In this document: positions 12,512 through 22,520 of the stretch, in pieces
How the letters are laid out: every line of letters begins with the position of its first letter
Position numbering within the stretch: position 1 is the first letter of the stretch
NCBI GenBank assembly: GCA_020543525.1
Contig: JAHYIO010000005.1
Location: 620,001-684,000 of the forward strand
Source: Coriolopsis trogii
Lineage: Eukaryota > Basidiomycota > Agaricomycetes > Polyporales > Polyporaceae
Length of the DNA: 64,000 nucleotides
Direction: 5' to 3'
Program-made: the position numbers and the translations under genes
The notes under the pieces: generated by a model
Seen by the model: the letters and a program-made list of their open reading frames with translations, nothing else
Databases searched by the model: none
Told to the model about the DNA's origin: nothing

Positions 12512-13631
12512 TCAGGAAACTGATCGACGACTACTGAAGGGACGACAAAACGACGACACAACTTGCCGACAAAGCTCCCAGGCGTGAACAACCAGCAATA
12601 TCCATTTGAATATCTGATGCGCTCGGCGAATCATCGGCCGGCAGTGGCAGACACCCGTACATCCCGCACGCTCATTGCCCACCAGCCACTGAGCATAACG
12701 GTGTAGCAGCCAGATATCTTTGCCTCGGCGCGACTGACAAACAGAGATCAGCAACTTGTCGTACGGCGAAATTACAAGCCATAACCTACCTTCAAAAAAT
12801 CCTGCAACGTTATCCCGAGTAGAAAGACATCCCAGGAGTACGGGTCCACAAGAGTTTTACCACCCATGACGGGCAACAGCCGATGCTGAAGGGGCATCTT
12901 GACAGGAGATTGTTCGCCAGGTCCGAGTTTGAACTGCCGCGATTCGCCGAGGTCTACTATGTAGATCTTGTTCTCTACGAGGCCTCGCTCTGGGTGGACG
13001 TCGACTTCAGACTTGCGTGCAATGAAGATGTTTTCCATCACGATGTCCTGCCAAGTAATGCGTGAGTCTTTGGTCATACTCAGGCAAAGGAGGACGAGGC
13101 ATACGTAATGTGCAATGTGGTGGCTATGCAGGAAGTCAAGTCCCTGATGATGCAACATGAGCGACGTCAGTAGAGCATAGCACGGTTGACTTGAATCAAT
13201 AGGACGTGCCTCCACAATCTGCAGGATAGAATGGGCAAATTGGAGCGGCGTCTCACGGCCTAGATGAAATACATACAGCCAGAGGCAAGGAAGTATGAGT
13301 AGCGGACCATCGGAGCGGATGACGTCGCAAGGTATCGTGTGATTGGGGGAGGCTGGGTCGAGTTTATGTAGTCGGTCATAAATATCGGCCTCTTCACTGC
13401 CAGGCTTCAGTATCTTGACTACATATTGAGGCAGCGGCGGTTCTGCAAAGTTTCGCCATGCTACAAGCTGGCCAAAACAATTGCAATGAATCGCATAACA
13501 GGCATTGAGAGAAGCAGTCGACTCATCGGCTTGAGGGGGATCTCGAGTTCGATCCCCCGGGCTTTGACTTCAGGATGCTTGCGGACCCAATCAGGAATCG
13601 TGAAGAAGTCTGTGTCTTGCTCGCAGGACAT
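12512..13631 (-). CDS. K5: kinase-like protein, splice donor of intron 1 altered
   Basis: ATG at 13631 (MSCEQDTDFFTIPDW), stop at 12512. Exons follow the family plan: exon 2 has YVVKILKPGSEEADIYDRL, exon 3 GLDFLHSHHIAHY, exon 4 DIVMENIFIARKSE through IVDLGESRQFKLGPGEQ (DLG instead of DFG), exon 5 ends CRPFSSRRSVS. After exon 1 (..IPLKP) the expected GT donor reads ATGAGT. Read-through would end at a TAG at the start of exon 2, so correct splicing is doubtful. Intron 2 uses a GC donor (gcacgt). It is either a functional gene with an unusual donor or an early pseudogene. Confidence 0.55.
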
Positions 13632-14065
13632 TGGCAATTATATGCTTCTCTGTCGATTGCGGGAGGGGTAGTTGGATAGTTACTAGTACGAGTGAGAGAA
13701 GTTCGCCACGCGGCATCATGTTCTGGCGCTTCAGCTCACGCTAGCGCTCCTCCATTTCCATTCATGGAGTTCACTGATCTCAAGTGGGTGGTGACTCCTG
13801 GACCTCAGAGGAATGATTTAGCTTTCGGAAGCTCCAGTATATCTCGAGCCATATCGTTTGTGATCTCATCGTTCTCAGGCCGCAAGGACCACTGATTGTC
13901 CGTCGCTGAGCATACGGTTGGGGCGGAGTCCCGGACTATACGTGACTGGTAGTAGGCAAAGGGATAAGGACGCCCCGCTGCCCACTGTATGTTATACCGC
14001 CCGCCATCTCTGACTCCTGGTATGTCTCCGCACTGCTCTGATAGGGTATGTCTTAGAGCACCTTC
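13632..14065. other. Gap holding an unassigned minus-strand open frame
   Basis: Between K5 and the inverted-repeat element. On the minus strand 14045-13805 an open frame encodes GGRYNIQWAAGRPYPFAYY and continues to LPKAKSFL then stop. It looks protein-like but has no recognised relative. Its upstream end runs into the element at 14066, so it could be a gene truncated by insertion. Nothing else is supported. Confidence 0.3.
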
Positions 14066-15033
14066 AGTAGGGCGGATGCATCCAGCCACGGAGGAGTCCG
14101 TCAGGATGGATGCATCTGAATGCACGCATGTTCTACTACAGATGGTCCGTCACAAGTTCAATTAGATACGCAGAGTAGTAGTCCTTATGTGCGTCAGCTA
14201 CTATTTAGAGATGCGGTATCGAGCGCGGAGAAGCGACGGGCCCGGGACAGGAAGGATAGACACAGAGGCACGAGGTTGATCCTGCTCACCGTCAGATCCT
14301 CGTGGTCCAACTCCGTCTTCCTTGCGACATCATTATATCAGAGATGCAGTATGAGAAGGTGAAGTACAGAGAAGGAGAGACAAGGATGAGGATGATGAGG
14401 ATGATACTCCTCACCATCCTGACCCTTGATGTTCGTGCTGCCTCATGCCTCACTGCAACTAGATACAAGGGTGAGGAACAGATGGAGGGAAAAGCAATAG
14501 AAGGAGGCACAACAGAGGGAGAGAGACAAAAGAGACGTGGACGTATATTCCTCTCACACCTCGTCACCGTCCTCATGCTCCTGCTTGTCCTCTTTGCTAC
14601 TCTCGACGTCCACTTCGCTACCCTCCTTGCCAACCACATTGCACATCATGTCCTTGCCCGAGCCCGCCTTGCTGTCCTGCGCCATTGCGGCCCTCCCCGT
14701 GTTCGTTGTCATAGTCGCGTTCGCCCATATTATCCCAAAGGCGTTGTTACAAGAGGCAGAACAAGAATAATGGAGCGGTAGAGAAGAGAGCGCGAAAAGG
14801 CAAGGGAAAGAAACCCAGCAAACAAGACAGAGAGACAGAGAGACAAGCGCGACAGAAAGCAAGAGGGCAAGAGAGAACCGGCGAGAGTCAGGGAGTGAGC
14901 GGAAGGTGGGAGGCGCCCGGGTGACTGCTATACAAGTCACGTGCGAGTCCGTCGGGCCCATGCGGACCGGCATCCGACAGCGGATGCATCCAGGCGGACG
15001 GACGCCACCGTCTAGGATGCATCCATCCTACTA
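14066..15033. mobile_element. Inverted-repeat-bounded element, about 1 kb
   Basis: Both ends carry an imperfect inverted repeat of about 45-50 bases. Left 14066-14117 contains GTAGGGCGGATGCATCC, then GTCCGTC, then GGATGCATC. The reverse complement of 14982-15033 contains GTAGGATGGATGCATCC, then GTCCGTC, then GGATGCATCC. The palindrome GGATGCATCC occurs at 14074, 14982 and 15015, with a one-base variant at 14108. A clear target-site duplication is not visible. The interior is purine-rich; the longest minus frame (14973-14554, 139 codons) has a hydrophobic stretch and an acidic tail but no transposase signature. Probably a non-autonomous DNA transposon. Confidence 0.5.
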
Positions 15034-15087
15034 CATATCTACTGTGTCTTAGCTGACTACTACTGGACCCAGATTGCCTTATCAGAC

Positions 15088-15437
15088 ATGGCTACTTCTA
15101 CGACCACATCGGAGAGTCGGAGTTGGCAAGAAAGCAGGAGCCGCTGGGATTGGAAATTCATGAAGTCTCTCGATGACTTCTGGTTCGACTTCGCCTCCAA
15201 GCGTTCTGAATTCATGGAACAGGACGTGGGGACGCAGCGGAGAACAGTCCAACGCGCATAGGATACACCGCGCCGCTTGCGAACTTCAGCACGTCGAGCT
15301 CAGCCCGTTACGTCTACGTTCACAACGCCGACCAGACTAAACCCGCTGTCAACCGCCTGGCAGCGATCGCTGGGTTCAGAATGGTCATCGAAGAGAGAGT
15401 CATGATGAAGAAGGTCGAGGTTCCCGAATTCGCATAA
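15088..15437 (+). pseudogene. Small unknown protein, frameshifted copy
   Basis: ATG at 15088 opens MATSTTTSESRSWQ and continues through LDDFWFDFASKRSEF, but this frame stops at 15261. The remainder continues in another frame as ENSPTRIGYTAPLANFSTS through KPAVNRLAAIAGF to TAA at 15437. The intact relative at 17901-18287 has LDDVYFDF, ENSPPRIGYTISLGTF and RPAVNRQAAYAAL in one frame. The break lies near 15230-15240. The end of this frame abuts the broken end of K6 within a few bases. Confidence 0.6.
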
Positions 15438-15439
15438 CG

Positions 15440-15855
15440 TCCACAATTTGCAGGAAAGAGCGCGCAAAATTAATTGGCGTCTCGAAGCACAAGTGAAAAG
15501 TGCATTCCGAAAGGAAAGGAACCATGAGTATCGGATACTCCAACCGAATGGCATCGCAAGGTATGGTGTGATTCGGTGAACCTGGGTCGAGTTTGTGGAG
15601 TCGATCGTTGATGTCGGCTTCTTCACTACCAGGTTTGAGTATCTTGACCACATATTGAGGCTGTGGCAAATCTGCCAAGTTTTGCCATGCTACAAACTAC
15701 GTAACGACGTGAGTGTCAAGTGAGGCAATAAAGAGAAGCTGTTGCCGCACCGGCTTGAGAGGATGTTCGAGTACGATACCCCTGGCCTTGACCTCTTGAT
15801 GATCGCGAACCCATTCAGGAATGCGCATGTGGTCAGAACATTGCTCGTCCAACAT
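15440..15855 (-). pseudogene. K6: kinase-like gene truncated after exon 2
   Basis: Type B copy with ATG at 15855 (MLDEQCSDHMRIPEWVRDH) and an open exon 2 (FVAWQNLADLPQPQYVVKIL to FARSFLQIVD). Homology to the family ends at about 15440, exactly where exon 3 should be reached through an intron; the catalytic loop, DFG and C-lobe are missing. The adjoining sequence is the end of the small-protein pseudogene on the opposite strand. Closest relative in the window is K9 (shared HKxDPGSPNHTIPCD, TFxLCFETPI). Confidence 0.75.
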
Positions 15856-16215
15856 CACATTTCAAACGCTACGAGGGAACAAGTGGTGGTGAGATGTAAA
15901 CCCAGACGCAGCTTGAACATGCATATGACGGTCGGAAGCGTCCGACAGATGTTCAGTGGTGGACAGGCGCTTGCCCTTCTGTATGCGCGTCGCTCGTGTT
16001 CAATCAAATACATAGGCTGTTCTCACTACCGGCAGATTATCGGCTTCAATTCGCCCTCAAAGTAGGGGAGTCCACCAATCTATACGGAACGCCGGGCGGG
16101 CCACGCAATCTTACAACTAAGGGTAGTTATGAATACACGGGTAAGCTAGCACGCACGACAAATTGATGCAGAACATAGAGGGCAGGAGCACGCATGTATG
16201 TATACACGCCTCATT

Positions 16216-17361
16216 CTACATGTCCGCGGAGGCTGCATCACGCCGACTGAATGGACGGGAAACAGCGGTCAAAACTCGCTGGCAGAGTTCCCAGACATGT
16301 ACGATGCAGTATATGCCCTTGAGAACCTGGTAGGCTCTGCGGACAGTCGGTCTACAACGGCAGACTCCGGTACACTCCCATGGTTCGTGGCCTCGTAGCC
16401 ACTTGACATACCAATGTAGTAACCAGATATCTCTGCGACGGCGTTGGCGGGCCTGAGAAGAAGGGATCACTCAGTTCATAGCTGCGTATTGTATGCCAAC
16501 CCCTGACGCACCTTCATCATGGGACCTAGGGACCGTCCGAGACAGTAGACGTCCCATGAATACGGGTCTAACATAGGTCTACCTCCCTCGCGAGGGAGAT
16601 ACCGATGCTGTAGATGTATCTGAACGGCGGGTTGTTGGCCAGGGCCGAGTTTGAACTGTTTCGACTCGCCGAAGTCGATTATGTAGATCTTGTTCGTTGC
16701 CAGCTCTTGACCTCGGTGCATGTCAATCTCAGATTTACGGGCGATGACGATGTTGTCCGCTGACATGTCCTGCCGAGTAAGTACGTGAGTTCTTCGTCGC
16801 ATATGGTACCTGGTGCCAGTGACGTATGAGATTAAAATGGGACATACGTAGTGTGCAATATGGTGTCTGTGCAGGAAATCGAGACCCTGGTCGAGCGCCT
16901 CGCGTCAGTAGAGCGGAGGATGGAAGATTGAGCAAATGTGGCGCACCTCCAGAACCTGCAGAAGGGAGCGCGCGAATTGGAACGGCGTCTCCAGTAAGAA
17001 GTGATCCGCATAGTTGCAGACCCAGGGAAGAATCAGTATCGGAGGTTCCGACCGAATGACGTCGCAAGGCAATGTGTGGTTGGGGGAGGAGGGGTTGAGT
17101 TTGTGGAGTCGGTCGTAGATATCTGCCTCTTCACTTCCAGGTTTGAGTATCTTGACCACGTACTGGGGCTCTGGTGGCTCTGCGATATTCTGCCATGCTA
17201 CAAACTTTGCCCACAGGTGAGAAGCGTTATCAAGCAATCAAGAGAAGCAGACGACGCACGGGCTTGAGGGGATATTCGAGTACGATACCCCTGGCTCTGA
17301 CTTCTGGATGATTGCGTACCCAGTCAGGGATTTTGGCGTAATCTTCGGGCTCGATAGACAT
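16216..17361 (-). CDS. K7: small protein-kinase-like protein (type A)
   Basis: Exons 17361..17260, 17204..16947, 16886..16848, 16769..16512 and 16452..16216 give 297 aa, all phase 0 and GT-AG. It starts MSIEPEDYAKIPDWVRNHP. Landmarks: VVKILKPGSEEADIYDRL (Lys and Glu), HIAHY|DMSADNIVI (catalytic Asp/Asn), YIIDFGESKQF, DPYSWDVYCLG and RPTVRRAYQV. It is very like K4 and K8. With K6 it forms a two-gene unit parallel to K4 plus K3, since the sequences flanking these genes (about 16076-16140 and 10768-10830; 3' flanks near 16200 and 10900) are also alignable. Confidence 0.75.
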
Positions 17362-17900
17362 GGGCGCTGCGAGGGAAGGGTTCAAATCCGTCGAACTGCA
17401 GATGGTCAGTTGGGGTCAATATTCAGTTCTCAGTGCTAGTGAAGATGTCAAATCGCCACGTTCGACTTAAGTAGGCGCGCCCATTTCCATATTTGGTGTT
17501 CGTTGATCCAATTGTTCATGTTCATGTGTCTTGCGTCTGACCAATCTTCACTCGCGTCCCCGTTCTTCTTGCTCCCGTCTTGGTGATCGCAACACATCGA
17601 TTGGCGGCCGAAGTAGGCTCTGCTCATCAGGAGCTCCGCAACCCAACTTCTAGCGTACATGGACTCGGAGGATCCTCGGCGCCTCGAGTACTACCACCGT
17701 TCCTTTTTGTTCTCCGCTGAGACTCCCAATGGCCGCCCAAGACCCAAGTGTTCATGGATATAAGGTCGTCCTCAATGGTAGTGTATTGCCATTTTGTACA
17801 CCTCCTGAGCTGACAGCCGCGGTACGTTGCCGCAGTCATTTTCCGGTCGTCGTCCCATCGCTAACCGCTATCATGCATGTCCCTAACAGTTACACCGACG

Positions 17901-18287
17901 ATGGCTACTGCTAGAGACGCAGCAAGGATTGCGGCCAGACAGCAGGTGGTAATTGGATTGCAGCACATCCTCCAGCTCATGTTCTCGCTGGACGATGTCT
18001 ACTTCGACTTCCGTCACAAGGATTGTATATGGCAAGACAAGACCGTGAACAATACCACGATCACATTCCGAAAGAACTTCGTTACCGAGGTGCAAGAGAA
18101 CAGTCCACCACGCATCGGATACACCATATCCCTCGGGACTTTCGCCTCGGTCAATCGCTTATTCTACATCCATTATCCTGACGAGAATCGTCCTGCCGTT
18201 AATCGCCAGGCAGCATACGCTGCGCTCAACTTCCTCCTCCATCAAGACGTGCCAATGATTACTGTCACTGCTGCCCACTATGCGTAA
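17901..18287 (+). CDS. Small uncharacterised protein (128 aa)
   Basis: Single open frame starting MATARDAARIAARQQVVIG and ending in TAA at 18287. An in-frame ATG at 17877 would add eight residues; I prefer 17901 because the frameshifted relative at 15088 also starts MAT. Conserved segments between the two are LDDVYFDF, ENSPPRIGYT and RPAVNRQAA. No signal peptide or membrane helix is seen. A possible upstream exon (MAAQDPSVHGYKVVLNG at 17729) does not splice into frame with an obvious donor. Function unknown. Confidence 0.55.
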   Translation: MATARDAARIAARQQVVIGLQHILQLMFSLDDVYFDFRHKDCIWQDKTVNNTTITFRKNFVTEVQENSPPRIGYTISLGTFASVNRLFYIHYPDENRPAVNRQAAYAALNFLLHQDVPMITVTAAHYA

Positions 18288-19850
18288 CAGCATCGATCTC
18301 GAGGCCATTGGTCAATGTGCCGGTGCGTGGCCTCTCCCTTCGCCGACCCCATGCCACCGCCGGATGACGCAGACTGATCCATGCTGTATGCCCTTCCACG
18401 TTGCTCAGGCTTGCTGGTCACAATGCGTATCTAGCCAGTGATGCGAACTGACGCATCGATGGTTTGCATCAGGGCTTCTGCACGAGCGAGTGATGGCGTC
18501 TGGCCGCTGGTGTATGATAGGGCAGCTTGATGAGGATTACGAGTCGAAAGACGGCGAGTATATGGATCCATTGTAAATCTTAAAAAAATCCTACGTTTCG
18601 CCTTCTCCCTACACTGGCATCATCGTGTTAGATCATTCTCAACATGCGTCCCTCACAAAGAGTGTCCATGCGCCCATGATCGTCTTTTCGCAGCGGGCTG
18701 GCGATGAGGCCCGGGGACCCAGCCATGGGCCCACTCTACGTGTTGCTGCCAGTGGTACTGAGCACTTCCACTATCCAGGCTGGGGTCTAACGTGCGCCCG
18801 CTTCAGTCTCGACACGATGCTGATGCGAAGCGAATCATGGCCCGTCGTATAATGCCAGAGGTAGCACGCTCCAGGTGAACGTATGTCACCCTTGCGTCGA
18901 AGAGCCAGAACGACGGACTCGACATACCGACTGTCGCTTGACAGTAAGGTATATTGACCCACGAACGTGTTCTCTCCCGACGCATTGCTATGTACACATG
19001 GCTCTCGTCAACTCCGGCAAGTGATATCATCACACTCAAATCCGGAGCCCTCCCTCCATTCCGCACAGGATGCTCTGCACGCTACCACTGGATGCGTCAG
19101 GGAGTGAGCGCAGACATTGGAAAACATTCGCATGGCGGGGATCACTCACCTTTGTTTCTGAACGTTCGCTGCCAGGTCGAGGTCTGCCCGAACTTATTTG
19201 CTGCTGGCCGATAATCGCGCAAACAGTGCGGAGCAGGCATGCAGTGCCCGGAACCTATTAGACGTCAATTCTGATTGGCTGCACGGCCGACACAAACTTC
19301 GGCATCAGGATGCGCAGATAGCATCCGAGCACTAAGTCAAATTTTATGACCTCCAAGGCATCTTCACCTTGACCTAGTGACAGGCAAAGCGCCCCGTTCG
19401 TACATAGAGAAACCGACTGCTCTCTCAGACGGCGAACAAAGACGGCATTGGGGCTCCTGTAACGATGTGTAGCTGACCAACATTTATTAAACATACAGAA
19501 GGAATGCGGAGCGGACTCACAGCCAAGCATCACAATCCTACCCCTCTCCCCTCCCCGGGTCCTGCTGCTGCCGTAAAGGTGAGTGGCAGCCAAAAATATC
19601 CATCGCAGGTCCGCACCAACTGTTTCAAAGCAGAGTCCATGTTCCTCTCGCCCATGCATGCCCGTGTGCGAGACGCGGCGGTGACGAAGCGCGCGGGGGA
19701 TGCTTAAATGCATCTTGAAATGACTAGGCACGACCTGATTCCACGCCAAGCTGAGGGTTCTGTATCAACTGCACTCTCTCCCGCCGCAAAGTAGACCACC
19801 CACCGAAATCGACTGCATCGTCGCGCCAAGAGGGCTCGCCACCCGATACC
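18288..19850. other. Intergenic stretch, no supported gene
   Basis: Both strands contain only short, compositionally random frames, including a minus frame of 163 codons at 19749-19258 without domain features or splice partners. It probably holds the upstream region of the secreted repeat-protein gene. Confidence 0.4.
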
Positions 19851-20575
19851 ATGCACCTCCTCTACCGTCTTATTCCCGCACTTCTGATTAGCCAATGTGA
19901 GTAAGAACTGCAACCTCCGCGTGCCCAAACCCACACCGTCCGCGTCCAGTAGCGTCTTCTCGTACGTTCACATCGGCGGTCGAGCATACCCTTCACCATC
20001 ATCTTGAACGTTCCGGAGAGCCCACAGATTTCAGCGAGCCCGGACCATTCTCACCCGACGTCTTCCTCGTGGATGACTTGGGGATCGACGAACAAGCGTT
20101 CCTTGACTTGCAGGATGGTGACGACCCGGATCGGACGAACTTCTTCGAGCCAGGCCCATTTTCTCCTGGTATATCGGTCCTCCAAGAAGACGTCGACGAC
20201 TCGGACTCGGATCCTCGCAGAACCGCGTCCAAGTCCGACGAGACGTACTTTGTCGAACCGGGTCCGTTCTCCCCCGGAATCTATGTATCGGTCCTGCAGG
20301 ACGTTACCGACCACGACCACGACCACGACCCAGACCCCGGCGCACCTAAGCTCGATTCCGAAGAGACTTGCATCGATATCTTCGAGCTGGGTCCGTTCTC
20401 GCCCGGGGTCTCCGTCCTGCAGGAGAACCTCTCCGAGCCCGAGCCGCTCGCGGGAGGCTCGCCGGCGAGCCCAGACGCCGATTTCAACGATGATTCGGTG
20501 ACGGAACTCTACACGGAGATGGTGCAAGCGCACCCAATGGAGGATATGACGAGAGAACGCCGACGGGGCGGCTAG
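19851..20575 (+). CDS. Secreted acidic protein with four PGPFSP repeats
   Basis: Two exons, 19851..19896 and 19950..20575, joined in phase 1 (donor gtgagt, acceptor gtccag), give 223 aa. Exon 1 plus the first residues of exon 2 form a signal peptide (MHLLYRLIPALLISQLASS). The mature part is strongly acidic and carries four copies of a motif EPGPFSPGISVLQ at residues 45, 82, 118 and 161; the first and last are variants (EPGPFSPDVFLV, ELGPFSPGVSVLQ). Linkers are Asp-rich, with a DHDHDH run at 136-141. Basic pairs occur at 105-106 and at the C-terminus (RERRRGG). I know no family with this repeat. It could be a precursor of repeated peptides or a cell-wall/matrix protein. Confidence 0.6.
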
Positions 20576-21094
20576 CTTAACCCTGGATGCGGGCGCGTAC
20601 AGAGCCATACGAGGACGTTTGTGCTTTGTACTGAGCAGATACGCTCAACTCGCTTCAGGCGCGGGCGCGGATTGCTGCATTATCCCTTGGATTTGTGGAC
20701 AAGGAAGTAGCCTCACGAACCGCTGTGATACCTATGAGCATAGTAGAGAGTATGGTAAACATGAGTCTGGGTTGTGCGATACGAGAGAATGCGAACGAAC
20801 TTTTCGGATATGTTGCCCTGCCCATGACAGCTGAGATTCTGTAAACGTGATCGCACAAAGAAAATGAACCGGCTCATCGATGCCAACGGGTCGAAAGTCT
20901 AGACGACGCAGATAGGAAGGTCATATGCGCGCAGCGTTGACCTGACAAAGTTGCTATAAGATTCGGACTGCAGAATACATTCAATATTACTTCACGTTCG
21001 ACAACAAGACAAGGAGCGAGATAGAGAGAGCGCAATGATACAGAAGCATGGGAGGGGGACACCAGAAAGAGGAGTGCGACGAAGGAATCTTGCC
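20576..21094. other. Intergenic between two converging genes
   Basis: Holds the 3' flanks of the secreted repeat-protein gene and the SUMO gene, which converge here. No coding signal is seen. Confidence 0.4.
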
Positions 21095-21863
21095 TCACGC
21101 GAAGCCTCCCACCTCTGTTGGATGCCCAGATCAGGGATGCTCGTGCTCATAGAGAGGAGACGAGACATACGTTCTACCATGACATCGATCGTATCTGGGG
21201 AGCGATTGATGATGTCAGCGCGCCGCTTGAGCAGAGAAAAAAGTCGAAGACATACCGTTGTCGTCCATGTCCAATGATGATGGTGTATCGTCGTCCGTGA
21301 TTCTCTCGCCATCGTACAAAAATCTGGAAGACGAAGGTTAGCGCTATAAAATAACAACGCCCTACTTCGCAAGTCCGAACGATACGCAAGCGCCCAATCC
21401 TCCCGACGACTCCGTGCTGTGTTTGGTCACAGGAGATCGGGTCGTTGGGTAGCAAAACGAGACTCGAGAGGGCTGCTTCGCAGACATCTAGACTGAACTG
21501 AACCGGATGCGTACCGGATGCTGCTTACGTCCTTTCCTACTTTGCTCGCGTACGCCGCTTGGAGCTTGCTCAACTTCGTATTGCGCTTGATCTTGAAGAA
21601 GACTTCTTCTCCGGTCTGGGTGACCACCTGTGCCAGCAAGAGTGAACATTCGTTTCTCACACAAAAAGCACAACAGCACGCCCTTCCAACGCGCATCCCG
21701 GCCGAGACCTCGCAAGGCAGGAGCGCGAAGACGGAGGACGCGACAGCCACCGAGTGCCTGTAGGAGACATACAAGTCTGACGTACCTTGATATTGATGGG
21801 CGCGTTGGCATCCTCAGTCTTTGGGATCTCGTCCTGAGATGCTCCTGGCTCTTGTTCTGCCAT
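21095..21863 (-). CDS. SMT3: SUMO (small ubiquitin-like modifier, Smt3-type)
   Basis: Five exons: 21863..21786, 21627..21515, 21323..21256, 21194..21171 and 21114..21095, giving 100 aa. The N-terminus is MAEQEPGASQDEIPKTEDAN. The ubiquitin-like fold is recognisable from VVTQTGEEVFFKIKRNTKLS, FLYDGERITDDDTPSSLDM and TIDVMVEQVGG. The protein ends Gly-Gly-Phe-Ala, so a SUMO protease would remove two residues to expose the di-glycine used for conjugation to target lysines. Length and motif order match SUMO closely. The last two exons are only 24 and 20 bases. Single-copy essential gene in fungi, acting mainly in the nucleus. An open frame extends upstream in phase to 22076, but conserved SUMO starts favour 21863. 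Confidence 0.93.
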
Positions 21864-22159
21864 GACGGATGTGCGGGGATGTGCGCAGGTGGTGAAGACG
21901 GTTAATGCGAGTGGTTCGCGAAGAAGCTGCACAACACAACACAACGGCCACTCGTCTCTCGGGCGGCTAATACTGCACTTACGTAAGACAATGTCCCACT
22001 TCAAAAGTTCGCAGAGGGCCACTTCCCCAGCCTCATTCAATTGCTCGTCATTCTCGCTCATTTCATGTGTATGCATAAGACAGAGGGAGAGAATCTCTAA
22101 ATATTATGTTGTAAAAGGGTGAAAAGTATCATAGCAGTCTTACACATATACGTTACATC

Positions 22160-22241
22160 TGCCCCATGGCTGAGTTGGTTACAGCGTCCGACTGTTATGT
22201 GTCGCAATCGGAAGGTCGTGAGTTCGAGCCTCACTGGGGCA
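22160..22241 (+). tRNA. tRNA-Asn (GTT) with short intron
   Basis: Acceptor stem TGCCCCA pairs with TGGGGCA at the 3' end. The D-arm begins GGCTGAGTTGG. Anticodon stem is TCCGA/TCGGA with loop CTGTTA-A, giving anticodon GTT. About nine bases (tgtgtcgca) interrupt the loop just after the anticodon, the canonical site of nuclear tRNA introns. The T-arm is GTGAG TTCGAGC CTCAC. CCA is not encoded, as expected for a eukaryotic gene. Confidence 0.9.
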
Positions 22242-22520
22242 GTAAATTGGATTTCCAACGGTTTTGCTTCCCTAAAGTCCCGCCGGATGCAGGTGCATGC
22301 CCTTCAGGGCTTCAAAGTTGTCACTGCCGCCGGATACACTTCTCACAGGACAGAGAACCTCGAACCGATCACGATACAAATCCATACTTGACACTACCGG
22401 GAAATACAAAGACCCTACCATATAATATCGATATATACCGTACAGATTAGGATGGAAAAACGGCAACTCCAAAGAACGAATGTTGTAGGTAGAGAGGAAA
22501 GGGCACTCAACGTGTATGCA

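Noticed and set aside
14302..14781. Plus-strand 159-codon frame inside the inverted-repeat element as a possible transposase
   Set aside because: No DDE/D or zinc-finger residues, dominated by Arg/Met and low complexity.
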